A DNA stretch of 64,000 nt from Styela clava (lineage: Eukaryota; Chordata; Ascidiacea; Stolidobranchia; Styelidae): the NCBI RefSeq assembly GCF_964204865.1, contig NC_135262.1, forward strand, positions 7,316,001-7,380,000. Reading direction: 5' to 3'. Shown here one piece after another: positions 8,061-20,197 of this stretch. The position numbers and the translations under genes were made by a program. The notes under the pieces were generated by a model. It did not search any database. It was not told the origin of the DNA and saw nothing but the letters and a program-made list of their open reading frames with translations. Each line of letters starts with the position of its first letter. Position 1 is the first letter of the stretch.

Positions 8061-11000
8061 TTACTTGCTCCAAATGTAACATCCACTTTTGTTCTGCTTG
8101 AGAACGTATCCATAGTAATGCCTGAAAATATGTGTAAGAATTAATTACTAGTTGTTATTTTAATTACTTATGCCTCGACAGTCCGACCAGGTATGTTGAA
8201 GTATAGATCACACTGGCCATCGCTTGACAGTAGCTTGCTGGTTTGTTTGCTTCGCTATGATATTTTAAATTGAACTAAAAAGTATCTCACCTGTAATATT
8301 TCAGACTGAACTTATAGCTGCATGTGGTTGGATAAACAATCCTCCACTGGAACGACGAGCAATTCATAACAGGAAGAGTAAACTTGACAGCATAATTGCA
8401 TTTGTATCCACAGGCGTAATGTTGTTCAAGTTTTGGAATCATATCATTCCAGTATTGGTCGAACTCATCGAGAATTGCGAGATATTGACTGTTGACCTTG
8501 CTTTTGTATGCACCGAAGAGATCAGATACAGCTCCTTCAAACTCTTCACCAAAGTAGAAAGCCAACATCTTTTTGTATTGATTATTCTTCATTTTAGAAA
8601 CCTGGATGTAAGACAATGTTTTTCGATAAATTGAGTAAATTCAGGAGAACTTAAAGGTTGCAGCATAACCATATAGGAAAGTCGGGATTTTTGTACTGAT
8701 ATTTTGTTTTGCCTTTTTCCTTGAAATAATCCGATTCATGTTTTTGATACAATAATTTGTTTAACTATTTTTGAAACTGTTGAAATTCGTATAAATGAGT
8801 GACTACAAGATTGAGTTAAAATTTCAGAACTCCGTCACATTGATTAGTTATCTTAATTTTTAGTCTCAATTATATAATCACCTTGGCCAGACCATTCTTC
8901 AAAGCTTCTCTCAATTTGTCTTTCTTCTCATTCAAATTCTGAGTATGTTTCTCAATTTTCTTCGTTCTTGTGTTGAGGCAAGCTTGATAACGAGCAGTTA
9001 TTTTTTCAGCCAACTTTTTCAAATTGTTTTCGTATTTTTCTATCCTTTTGACGTAAACCTTTCCCGAAGTATTCAATCGATCGGCCAACATTTTTTCGTA
9101 ACATTTGAGAGCTTTAGTTTTCTGACTTGCCAGTTTCATTGTGTATGATTCGATTTTACATAATGCCATCTTGCAGAGGCGTCCTTGCCTAAAAGTAGTA
9201 AATAGTATTATTAGGCTTTTACCATTCGGTCGAAATACCCCAACGGAAAGCGAAAAAAAAACAGAAATATTCAGGTGATAAGTCAAATTTGTAGTACATT
9301 GCCCGAGTTTTGAAACTTTATACCTGACGTAGTATGTTGCTTCCAAAGCCTTGATCAACCACTTATGTCTCTTTGTAACAATCGTTTGATATTCTTCATA
9401 ATATTTCTTATGAAGTCCCGTCCATTTCAATTCCCATGCCTTGTATGCTTCCTTCGCAACGCTGACTGCGGTTTTTACTTTCTTGGAAAGATCGAACTCG
9501 AATTCGGCGGAAGATTTGTTCACAGTTTCTGTGACGAAATAAGATTTTGTTAGAATGAGTATGCTTGATAACTTAAGACCAAGGCTGAGTCGGTGTCTGT
9601 GTCTGTGTGTCATAGATTATGCTTTGTATCTTCAGAGCACATAGAATCATAGACGATAGATGGACTAACTCAAGACCAAGGCTGAGGAGTCGGTGTCTGT
9701 GTCTGTGTGAGGAGTCTGTGTCGGTATTTGGTATGTGTTTGTTGGAGTCGAAGCTGGAATCGAATTTTCAAACTTTCTGGATTCAAGATTTGGAGTCAGA
9801 GTCGAAATTTGAATTCTCCGAAGCCCGAATTTCAGACGTTTCGTAAGAACGAAAGAAATTAAAATTTTGTACAGTAATTTAAAAAAGTTATGTTCATTAT
9901 GGCTGAGCGTTCCTGGCAATTTATTAAAGAATGATTGCATACGCCAAAGCTTTTAGCCTCAAAATCTGATTCCCCGAGTATTCGGAGCCGGAGTCAACTT
10001 TTTCAACTCAGATTCGGAGTCGATTGTTAATGTTCTCCGACTCTACGTTTGAATTGCATAGCTAACACGAAGAAAAGTATTGCATTTGACTATAGAATTT
10101 TAGTGTGCTTAAGATATCTAAATCTAAAATTAAATTTTCAATAAATACCGATATCGCAAGTTTTCAATTTCTTGAATTCAGGCTTCTTCCAGGCATAATA
10201 TCTATAATTAGCAAACTTGAAGCAACTAATTTTCTTCGTGTATCGGAAAGTCCACCATGTTCCAAGTTTTTTGCTGAAATGAAATATTGTTTTTAATAAG
10301 TCTTCGACTTTGAATAAAACTCTTTTTACTTTTCTCACAAGTAATTTGCCAAAGCATACTTACAAGGTATTGCTTGAAAGTGGGAAATCGGAAATTTTTC
10401 GCAAAGAACCACTAAGCTCTTAGACTAGCTGTCAGGGAAATTATACTCCTAGTATACTTAATATTGCAATACTAATATTAAATACTAATGAAGCTTGAGT
10501 TTGTGTTTATTTTGCTAAAATTCTGCTAGTTGATCAGCAGACAAAAATTGTGAGTCAACTTTAATAAATTTTCCTATCAAACTAACCAGAAAAGTGTTTC
10601 AAATTGGCATTAAATATTCTTTAAAACATTGACAAGTTTTACCATGAATTATAATACTTCTTCTTGAAAAAGTTCAAGCATCCAGTGTATGTTGTGCATT
10701 GATAAGAGCATGCATATCTTTGAACTATCACATCTTTGAAACCGTTAATTTTGTCCGCGTAGGAATTAAAAGTGACATCAAGTTTGTTTGATAATTTGGT
10801 TTTATATTCATTCACAACAGCGTCGACAATTTCTTTTTCCCAGGTTTTTGATCCTAAAAAATCAAAAATATTGTTAAAAATAATGTAAAATGTTAGCGAA
10901 ACGTAGCGTTAATAATGTTAACTCACCATGCATCTTATATAAAAGACAGCGATAAACTTTAACCTTTTTCTCGTTGAGTTTACTCATAACTTTCTTGAAA

Positions 11001-12388
11001 TGAGCAAAATACTCTTTGATCCGTCCGGTAAGTGCCTTCTTGAATTGAGCAATTTTCTCAGATCGAGTTTGGAAGCATTTTAGTGCTCTGGTTTAATATA
11101 TGAAGGAAAAGTTATTTCACGTGATTTTACCTTTGTTGTTTTTAAATGAATTTTTATTGTTGTTTAAATTAGCAGAACATACAGAAGTGGAAATTTTCTC
11201 AATATATTACAGAAAACATTACGTTGTATCAGTAAAGTTACTTAAAAAAAGCGTTAAATAATCGAGCTTACGCATTGACGATCCTTCCATGGAAAGCAAT
11301 CAACTTGTTGTGTCTCTTCTGAATTGCATATTTGTATTTAATAGCGGTGATAGAAGCCATTTTGTCAATTTTTGCTGTGAATGTGGATACAGCTTTATCC
11401 TTTTTCTCCGAAACAGCTGCTCTGCGCTCCTCAGGGACGTATCTATATATATAAATACCGAAAAATAAATAGTTTCCTGAATAGAATTAGACGTTAAGAA
11501 ATTTTCGATGCCAACAAGACTTGGCTTTTAGAATAAAAAAAAAATTTAATTCCATTTCTTAGTTTCGATTTTAATTTTAGTATTATTGCACTGAACCGAT
11601 GTATGAAAGAAAATTAACATAAAAAATACTTCATAAATTCTATTGTATATTCATTGACTCTATCGGCAAATTTAGTCTTGCAACTCTCCATTCTCAAGTT
11701 GAAATCAACAAGCCAAGTATCGTAATGTTCGTTCATCTCCTTCAATATTGCATCTGCCTTTGACTTCAGCTTCTTCTCAAGATTGGTCTTGAATTCGATT
11801 TTGGTCATTTCTGTGTTTTTGAGAAAGTAAAATAGAAATGAAGTTACATTGAAAATCGATGGAGGTAATGGAAGGCAACAAATCTGAGAGAGAGAAAAAA
11901 AAGAAGGAAGGGAAGAGAGAAACAATGAAAAGAATATGAGTGAGATTTTAAAAAGAAGAGAGTGGCGAACAGAGAGAACTTTTTAATAAAAACGAGAAAA
12001 GAGAAATCTATCGTTCTGAAATGCAAAGGTATTAATGTCTTGAAGAAATGAATAATTATTACCTTGAAAATCATCTGTTCCACATTTAGTTCCAGGATAA
12101 GAACTCATCACGGAAGAATAATATTTGGTAGTGAACCAGGAGGTGGAAAAATGAACACGAAACTTGAGACATGCCGAAGTAGGGAAGACGTAGAATCTCC
12201 TGATGGAATATTTAGTGTAACCACATGGATGTTGAACATAGGAGGCTGCGTTGGCAATCTGTATAAAGAAAATAGGTTGCGTGATATTATAGACTGTAGA
12301 GCAAAGATTTTACCAAATTCGAATTCAAATAGATATAGTAAAATAGACTTACCGCCAGGCAAGCCAGAAGTAAGATCAGGATCCTCAT
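8061..12388 (-). CDS. Secreted modular Cys/coiled-coil protein, array gene 2
   Basis: Family not recognised. Eleven exons (minus strand): 12353-12388, 12063-12258, 11630-11810, 11272-11442, 10927-11087, 10643-10853, 10149-10273, 9324-9528, 8882-9188, 8291-8601, 8061-8121. All introns are GT-AG and all phases match; the CDS is 1,965 nt, 654 residues. Residues 1-16/17 are a signal peptide (cleavage near IANA-A). Cys module 1 is about 18-77 (C24, C42, C71), helical Lys/Glu-rich segment 1 about 78-290, Cys module 2 about 294-360 (C297, C301, C307, C319, C336, C358), helical segment 2 about 361-590, Cys module 3 about 593-654 (C595, C599, C612, C625, C649). The two helix-plus-module halves are an internal duplication: YACSYQC matches YACGYKC, KRHNKLI matches KRHKWLI, and ALKC recurs. 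The start is chosen by the signal peptide and a TATA box 60 bp upstream. Inferred role: abundant extracellular structural or adhesive protein. No enzyme motif was seen. The exon 7 donor (CDI-G|GTATTT) rests on phase and on the homology of the joined sequence to the exon 2/3 junction. Confidence 0.8.
9570..10046. repeat. Degenerate GAGTC-rich repeat in intron 7 of gene 2
   Basis: Many diverged copies of GGAGTCG/GAGTC, with a roughly 100-bp duplication: the block AAGACCAAGGCTGAG...GTGTCTGTGTG occurs at about 9575 and again at about 9672. It fills most of the longest intron (9529-10148). Confidence 0.7.
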
Positions 12389-12448
12389 TTTGTGTCTTGT
12401 TTCGAAGTTCTTCGAGTTGAGACTGATTCGATTCATGTTTCCGTGGCC

Positions 12449-12456
12449 TATTTATA
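12449..12456 (-). promoter_or_regulatory. TATA box of gene 2
   Basis: TATAAATA, identical in sequence and spacing to the gene 1 copy (60 bp before the ATG at 12388). The flanking 300 bp are nearly invariant among all six units. Confidence 0.75.
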
Positions 12457-14724
12457 CCCCGAAACAGAATATCTTGAACCGTACTGGCGCCGATAAAACA
12501 CTCCTGGTTGCTATTTTGTCGTTCAAAACATGCATAATCATCCTACTCGAATAAACTTATGGATTCCGTAATTTCGATATGTGTATATATTATGAGGCTT
12601 TCCCAGTGCAGTTTTGTTGAACGATCAAGTTTTGATAACTCGAGACACGGGAAAGATAATCCATTTGCAGTTCAAACTTGCAATATTAAATCAGCAGATA
12701 AGATTCAGAAGTAGGCTTAATACATTTTGCATGGTGATTTCATCTTCTTGTTTTTACAACCCGTTCTCGATTCCTTACTTTTTACATTATTAGTTTTCAA
12801 TGTGTTCAATGAAACTTATCCTGTTACAATTTTTGTTTTAACTATGCTGTTTTCGATTTCAAACAAAAATCCGAGGAAGACATAAAAAACATTTTATAGC
12901 ACGAATCCGTGTATTTTGCACCTATGGATTAATGCTTCGATATAGCGTTGAGAGATTTAAATCAGTATCATTATGTCATACTAATGCTGGATAGTAATTA
13001 CAAGACATCGAAGTGTAGGATTAGATCCCAGACCTGGCGCCGTTTATCTAAATTATGTATGTGGTATCTAAGCAACTTCAGAACATCACATTTTGAAGTG
13101 ATGCGGTGTGTTTTGAATCCAACTGTTTCGTTGCATTGTAATTGTTCATTCTTGGCATCTCGTTATTTGAATATACACAGAATATCATGCCGAAAAACCA
13201 TGAAGCTAATGATATAGATATATTCAAATCGTTCAATTCGTTCGTTTATTACTCCAGACCGCTGTGGTCCATATAAAAACAACACAACAAATAAACATAA
13301 GCAAAACAAAAATAACGCAATAAATACATAAAATACCTGATATGACAATCAGATTCACAGTAAGTCTCAAAAAAGAGTTATAATATAGCAATTCAAGAGA
13401 CCAAAAGTGAGGTATAGAATCTAAGGTAGCCCGTGACAAACAGTATCTGGGAATCAAATAATGATTGTGTAGATTTATATATATAGATATATATAGATTT
13501 CAAGACTCTTCATTTCGTTATATATTATAAATCTCTATCCAGATATGAACTAGATATGGTGAATATGTCGAATATGTCGTTTGTGAATTTATTATACTTA
13601 ATATCATCATTTAAAAGGTTTCACGAATGTTTTATGTGTACATAGCCATGGCTACATAAATGTTCTGTACGTACATGTGACGTATATATATTTAAAAATC
13701 CATATATCCCACAGCCATGAGCCGTTTAAAACTCCGTTTACTTTTTGCATCCTTTCAATGCATAGGAACATTAGGAACTTTTTCTCATCAATAATATATT
13801 CTGTAGAGTACATTGATATTTATCTATCTTTATCTAATTATTTATCTAATTTATCTATGGAAATTCCCTTGACCCCGGACTCAGAAAAATACTGTCTATA
13901 CTTCACCATGGCAAAAATAAATAAAGCAATTACCAGCTGGGGTACACATTTATAATCATCATTCAGATTCAAAATATTTAACTGCCCACAGTTTAACAGT
14001 CTCGTTCTATTTAATTAGTCCACCAAAAAAGGTTATTCAAAAAATCTTGTAATCTTAAGAGAGAAATTTTTGATTACTTTTACTTGAAATTTAACGCGAA
14101 ATTATTTCACTTTATTTCATTCAATTCTATCATTGTTGCGATTGTGAAATTTTTCCCCCTGATTAACGATATAATTCAGACTACGTCTTATTTTCGGGGA
14201 AACACGGTTGTCAAAGAAACGCCAAATGAATACGCATTTTGTCACACAGACCAACTTACATTTTTTATTATATGAACAAAACATATTTTTCCGATTATCG
14301 TGTTACTATTATGGTACTGATGTGAAAAATTCTTTGTAAATTTTTTTTAGACGACTAATAATCACTGACAATCTGAGTATCGATTTGTATTGCCAGGATA
14401 AACTAGCAAAGAGGGAAAAATCAGGAAACATCTGATACTTCTTTGTATTTGATACTTCTTACTTAATCAAACTGTTTCCGACAAGAATAGGAAACTCAAA
14501 TTTACCAAATCAGAGGAGGTTCAGATGTCAATAAAACAGGAGAGCAATACTCAAATATATGGAGACAAATACCAATCATGAGTACCAGTACGGTAGATTT
14601 GGAAGCACCAAGTTAGTAGAGATCGCCGGACAAACAATACGGAGTCGGTCGAGTAATACGAAATAAAAAGTGTTCCCCTTTAGTTAAAATAAAAAGCAAA
14701 ATATTTCGTAAAATATCGTGCACC
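12457..14724. other. Promoter-side spacer, unit 2
   Basis: Nearly identical to the unit 1 stretch; nothing further recognised. Confidence 0.6.
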
Positions 14725-15177
14725 ATGAAACTCATAACAAATTTCAATAAAGAATATGAAAGTGATACCCAGGCTTCAGCCATATTTGAAAGACTTAATT
14801 CGAAAACGATCGGCATATTAGTTCCCGACAAAAAATTTGCTCAACAACAAATATTATCCTCAAAACAAAAGTCATCAGCAAAAACACCAATATGTACATT
14901 TTTTTCCAATGAGCTATCATAAGTCTAGTTCGCTTTTGGTGTTTCCGTTATCAGCATGTAATTCATTCCTGATGCGGATCTTGTTAACTCCTACTACGCG
15001 GCCAGCACCTGCATTCAAAGTGGATTTGAAAAGAAATTGAAAGTGATAGAGGAATTTGTGAAGGAGCGTGTAAGAAATTTGTGTGAAATATGTAAAACTG
15101 ACAAACTTGGTTTTAACAAAATATATGAAAAGGTAGAAAAGACAAGAAAGTTTATTGAACAGAGTAGTCTAACATAA
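14725..15177 (+). pseudogene. Coding-like remnant, unit 2
   Basis: Same two open stretches as in unit 1 (14725-14922 and 14962-15177). Confidence 0.28.
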
Positions 15178-15258
15178 CGTGGACAAAAATAACTTGACCT
15201 ATATTTTTTAATTTTGAGAACATTGATGTATGGGAACATTAAGTAGAGATATATTATA

Positions 15259-15935
15259 ATATCGTCACGCTAATACCCGAATTGCGTAAGTCATTTTTTG
15301 GCGGTTTTGAGTTTTTCATAAAATAGGTATTTATGTAATGCTGCGCACCTGTCTGTTAAGTCAGATTTTGTTTTAAGAATTCCGAAACCCATAAAAATAG
15401 AGATTTTGTATGATATGCAAATTTGTTCAATTGTTTCGTCATAATGAATTATCATTGATAACGCAGGACTATGACGTCACAGAGGCAAAATAACCTCGGC
15501 AAATGATTTTCGAGTTTTTGCATCTCAGATTCTAGCTTAGCGCTTATAAATTTCAATTTATACTACAGTATAGGAAGGCGTGCACTTGTGATATTCACTG
15601 TCTGAGTCCAATTCCCCTTGGTTGGCTTTTATATAAGGGTACATTGCTGTTTTATTCTATATAGTTTGGTTTTCAGTACTGGTACATATAGTCAAGTTGC
15701 AAAATTGCGTGTGTCTCCAAGTCATTGACACATTTCTGCCTAAGTCACAGTGCACCATTATGACGTCACATGACTGCGTCATACAAATTAACTTAAATCC
15801 GGCTACGATCAAAAAATTGAACTTTGGCAAATTATTGACTCTCAATGGCATGACAATATCATTAGGAAGTTTTTCACGTTTTTCTCAAAACTGCTAAAAA
15901 TGACTTACGCGATTCGGTTATTAGCGTGACGATAT
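15259..15935. mobile_element. 677-bp TIR element, unit 2
   Basis: Array copy. It has AATTCCCC in place of AATTCACC near 15615, a change shared only with unit 4. Confidence 0.73.
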
Positions 15936-16094
15936 ACTTGTGTAATTAGCTAGACAAATTTGAAAATTTAGCTATTTTTGGTATTTTTGATAGCTCAGGA
16001 AATGCTTTATAAATACCTGCTATCGGGGGACCTATAACATGCCTAACTCGCGATCCACTGAACTTAAATAATGCGGTTTATTATTAAAAAATGT

Positions 16095-16315
16095 GGTGCT
16101 CCCGAAGTATGCGAACCAAGATGGCGGACATCGAAACGTAACACGGGTAACAGGTTAGGGTTAGGCGATAATTTTTTTCCAATTTTCCTTATTTTAGTCC
16201 TATTATCAGAGAGCCTCCCGTAGTATTTATACCTAAAATTATGGCCTAACCTTAACCTAGTACACATATTACATTCCGATGTCCGCCATCTTGGTTCGCA
16301 TACTTCGGGAGCCCC
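16095..16315. mobile_element. 221-bp MITE in unit 2
   Basis: Copy at the same site with the same AAAAATGT flanks; duplicated with the array. Confidence 0.92.
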
Positions 16316-16594
16316 AAAAATGTATTGGGCAAATCCATACTTGAATAAATCCTTCAATGTAAAATCAAATTGTGTTTTGAGGATTTGTAATTTTACGGAA
16401 ACGCCGTGAGTCTAATGCATAGAAACCCTTTTCTCATTTCATTAGGTTAAAAGTAAAGAGAAGAAAACATAGTATACATGCAATATACAATTATCAGTCA
16501 TTCCCGAGACCATGGTAAAGAGGAGCAAGCATGAAGCACATGATTATTTATCATTATCATTGGTTACAAAATATTGTCTGAATACATATTAATA

Positions 16595-16700
16595 GGTGCT
16601 CCAGAAGTAAGCGCACCAAGATGTCGCACTACCTGAATCCCAACAGGTACACACACATACTATTTTCAGGTTGTGCGCAATCTTGGTACGCATACTTCGA
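16595..16700. mobile_element. 106-bp MITE remnant, unit 2
   Basis: Same as unit 1, with a private C-to-A change in the right inverted repeat near 16679. Confidence 0.68.
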
Positions 16701-17437
16701 CATAATATCTGCTAATAACAAAATGAAACTCTAAATGAACACTTCTTCAATTCATGTTTAGTTTTAATAAATGCCTACAGTAAGCTAATTTATACAAAAT
16801 GGTAACTTTCTGTGGAAATCAAGGCAACTTATCAACAATATGGACACAAAATGGATTCTTGCCATGTTTTTACAATATGATATCTGCGTCCCTGATGGTA
16901 TTCGTGGCTGTGTTCCCGTTATCATATTAAATACATAAAATGAGGAGGTGGGTGCATTACCAATATAATGATAAAGGTTAGGAATTCAAATTGGAAAATA
17001 AGCACTAAAAATCGTTTTATGTTATTGCTTTCATATCTTAGAATTTATAATGAATGGCGGAACTTAAATTATTTATGATATTTTAATTTTCGAATTGCGG
17101 AAAAATAAATTATTCTAATAGTTTTCAATGTATCGATGAGCTGTGGGTAACAAGTTGGTGGCGATTTGAATTGTTTATTCGAGTCGAAATACCCAACCCT
17201 AATGACTAGCCACCATATTCAAAAAATGAGAGGACACATCGCCACAAGGACAGTGCGGGATTGCGTTCAAATTCACTCCAACAGGATTTAATCGGCACAC
17301 GGTAATCGAGATAAAGTTTCAATATTATGTTATCCACATTATCTAAAGGGGGAGGGAGGGGCGAGCCGCGGCCGTTAAGTCGAAGGCAATAGTTAACCCG
17401 TCATTCGGGTGCATGTAAAAGCTGCCAAATTTAGAAT
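16701..17437. other. Spacer between MITE remnant and hAT, unit 2
   Basis: As in unit 1 but with the 47-bp segment present (16837-16883). No gene seen. Confidence 0.6.
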
Positions 17438-17445
17438 ACTTTTCG

Positions 17446-19806
17446 CAGTGGCGGCGCGTCAATAGGGCCAACCGGGGCAATGCCCCGGTTGTTTTTTCGG
17501 TATAATAAAAAATATTCGAAAAATACCTCAATATCGGTTGCACAGACTGTCTACACTAACCATATTCTCCCGACATGGTTCATTTTTCGCTCGCAAAGCC
17601 TTCGCCGAACGTCGACGGGGCGACGCCGATTTTGCCCCGGTTGCTCATTGTATATCGTATTCTCTCTTTTATCTTCCACTCGCCGCGTTTGTCTCGTTTG
17701 TTTTCTGTTTCTTTTACCAAATCATCGGGGCTAGCCCCGAAATTATGACGACACAATGCCGACGTTTCTTACAACAACGTGTTGACATATTCACGCATTC
17801 CTTCTCGTTCGTTGGTTGCTTGAAGAGTTGATAGTTTCCTCGCCTTCGTTTGTGTCGCTTGTTTCGCTATTTGAATCAGTTAGAGACCTTTAGTCCATTT
17901 GCTTTCGATTTTCCACATTCCTTTTGAGCTCCTCACTTCTTTCCGGCTTCGCATTTCTTAGCCTTAGACCTCATAATGAATAAGGTTGATGCACTACTTC
18001 GCACTCCGTTTTCGCAGCTGCCGCTGGAACAAAAATTAGAGGTACAACGTCTTGGGCCTTATTAACCAAAAAATTGTTCACTGGAACAATCCCATGACGG
18101 AGGAAAGCGTCGGCGTACATTCTGCGCAGAAACTTGGTATAAAAAACACGAATGGTTGTGTTACAGCGAGGACAAAAATGAACTTTTTTGTTTTTATTGC
18201 CTACTTTTTGCTACCGCTAAATTGATAGCTCAAACTTATGACGGCGCGGCAGTCATGAGTGGGTCGAAACATGGTGTTCAAGTTTATATAAAAGAAGATT
18301 TTCCTCATGCGCATTTTTTACATTGTTATGCACACCAATTTAACCTCGTTATTAAAAATATGTGTCTTGATACCCCTCTCGTCCGTATATTTTTTGCAAA
18401 TGTTTCGGGGTTTTCTTCATTTTTTTCCGTTTCGCCGAAGCGCTCTGACCTCCTTCGCCAGATATGTAGCCGCCGTCTCCCAGCTTGTGCACCAACACGT
18501 TGGAACTTGCGATCACGCGTGGTGCAGGGCGTGTCCGAAATTAGGTCTGAGCTCATTGAGTGTTTCAATGGCATTCAGAGCTCTCCGGTTTGGGACGAAC
18601 GCTCTGTGAGGGAGGCGGTAGGTCTAAAGCGTCTGCTAGAAGATGGTGAGTTTTCATTTTTTTTCACTTTTTTCTCCACAATATTCTATCACGTGGATGT
18701 ATTATACGGCGCATTGCAGTCAAGGCTAATGGATGGAGCGTCTGTGCAGTCGTGTATTTCAGACTTCTGCGATGCTGTACCTCGTATCCGGGAAACAATA
18801 AAATACGACGACACATGGAGTGCTTCTTTACGCCGCGGGCAAACAACGCAGCGTTTGATTTTGTCTGCAAAGGAATGCTGGTGAATCAAATAGGCGATCG
18901 TCTGCGCACTGAACACCTTGCCGCGTTCTCTTTGATGAACCCCAAAAAAATTTTCAAAATTTGCACGTCAATTTCCCATCCATTTGTTGGCTACTGTCTC
19001 CAAATTTTACCCCATGATAAACGTGGGTAAATTGGAAAATGAATTGCGATGTATATACACCAATCAAATTTTTTTGAACATCACATCAACTTGCGCGCTC
19101 TATGGGTTCCTCATAGATAACACTCTAGTAACTACCTTTGCGGCGTCTGCAAAATTTCTGGACATCATTTTGACGACGCCTATTTCTTCCGCCGACGCAG
19201 AGCGAACATTCAGCACGCTGAAGCGTATTAAAACGTATCTCAGAAACACAATGAAGCAAGATAGATTAAATTCCTTGGCTGTTTTATCCATTCACAGAGA
19301 CGTTATTTCTGGGATGCATGACTTTAATCAGCGCGTTATTGAGCATTTTGCTTCCAAGAAACCGCGGCGTGTTGCATATATGTTCAAGCAGTAGAAGTCT
19401 AGCAGCATATATATCTATGAGTGAGCGACGCATGTCCTTATCTTTGCATTACCTTTCCTTTCCTCATAGTAACGTTTTAAACCTTATTTTAGGTTTTGTC
19501 TGTCTTTCCCGAAGTTTCTGTTAATATGTCATTGTATTTATCTGGGAAAAGGCCTTTCCTTTTGAAAGAGGTTTCAAAATAAACTATGTCTATATTTATT
19601 AATCCCTTGACTTGGACCGGTTTTGAGGACACTTTCTTATCGTTAAAAATGGTCGCTTTTGCCGATTGGTTGTTACCGATGGAAAGGTTTTTATACTCAT
19701 AAAATGATGGGAGAACTTATAGCGCTCATCCTGTCCCCGTAGATGGGGGTGACTTGGTCCCGCAGTAGCTTGCCCCGGTTGTCAAAATGACCACGCGCCG
19801 CCACTG
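17446..19806 (+). mobile_element. hAT transposon copy in unit 2
   Basis: Same insertion, with target duplications at 17438-17445 and 19807-19814. It is 2,361 bp because a 10-bp deletion near 18880 removed one of two CTG-bounded stretches. It arrived by array duplication, not by a separate transposition. Confidence 0.95.
17976..19394 (+). pseudogene. hAT transposase relic, unit 2
   Basis: Same defects as in unit 1, plus the private 10-bp deletion near 18880, which breaks the frame of the core earlier (stop at 18882-18884). The C-terminal dimerisation part remains open to 19394. Confidence 0.88.
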
Positions 19807-20098
19807 ACTTTTCGCAATATTGAAACGCCACATAAAACTATTTCTGATAAACCATGGGAATATTTCATCTTATTGCATTTTATTGTACGTGATGATACCT
19901 CGATTGACATTTTGTATAAAATATTAACCTCCCGCATTATAAATCACGAAGCAATATCGAACGGTTAATTAAAATTTCTGATATCTGAGATAACTTTATC
20001 TTGTCGGTGGCATTGCGTTGGAAATATAAAAAATTCAATCGTAATACTGTACCCACATTTACCCAATACTAACAAAACACATGTAATATGCGACAACA

Positions 20099-20104
20099 TT
20101 TATT
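20099..20104 (-). terminator. Poly(A) signal of gene 3
   Basis: AATAAA on the minus strand at the same distance from the stop codon as in gene 2. Confidence 0.6.
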
Positions 20105-20197
20105 TCCAATCACCAAAACTAAGTTTCTAGTATTCTAGTTTAGACTATGATTTTCTAAAATTTCGATGTGTCGTCGTTATTAGCCGTCGCTGGCAAA

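Larger units (their letters stand above)
1..12100. repeat. Tandem array unit 1 (12,100 bp)
   Basis: First period of the array. It starts inside exon 2 of gene 1 and ends at the same point inside exon 2 of gene 2; position 1 matches 12101, 24245, 36399, 45307 and 57458. Aligned by eye, units 1, 2, 3 and 5 are nearly identical apart from scattered substitutions and small indels. Unit 1 lacks 47 bp that units 2, 3 and 5 have after 4736. Confidence 0.97.

Noticed and set aside
8061..9528. Exons 8-11 as a separate second gene downstream of a gene ending at exon 7
   Set aside because: No signal-peptide exon, TATA box or first Cys module precedes exon 8. Exon 7 has a GT donor in phase 1 matching exon 8, and the joined sequence (TCDI-E...KK) aligns with the exon 2/3 junction (KCGTDD...E...KK). 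A short isoform is kept only as a finding.
12108..12362. Minus-strand 84-codon frame beginning MPGGKSILLY
   Set aside because: It reads through the exon 1 donor and intron 1 in a frame different from the spliced signal-peptide frame.
12064..12420. Plus-strand 118-codon open frame over the gene 5' end (repeated in other units)
   Set aside because: It is antisense to exons 1 and 2, which have a signal peptide, splice sites and a TATA box on the minus strand.
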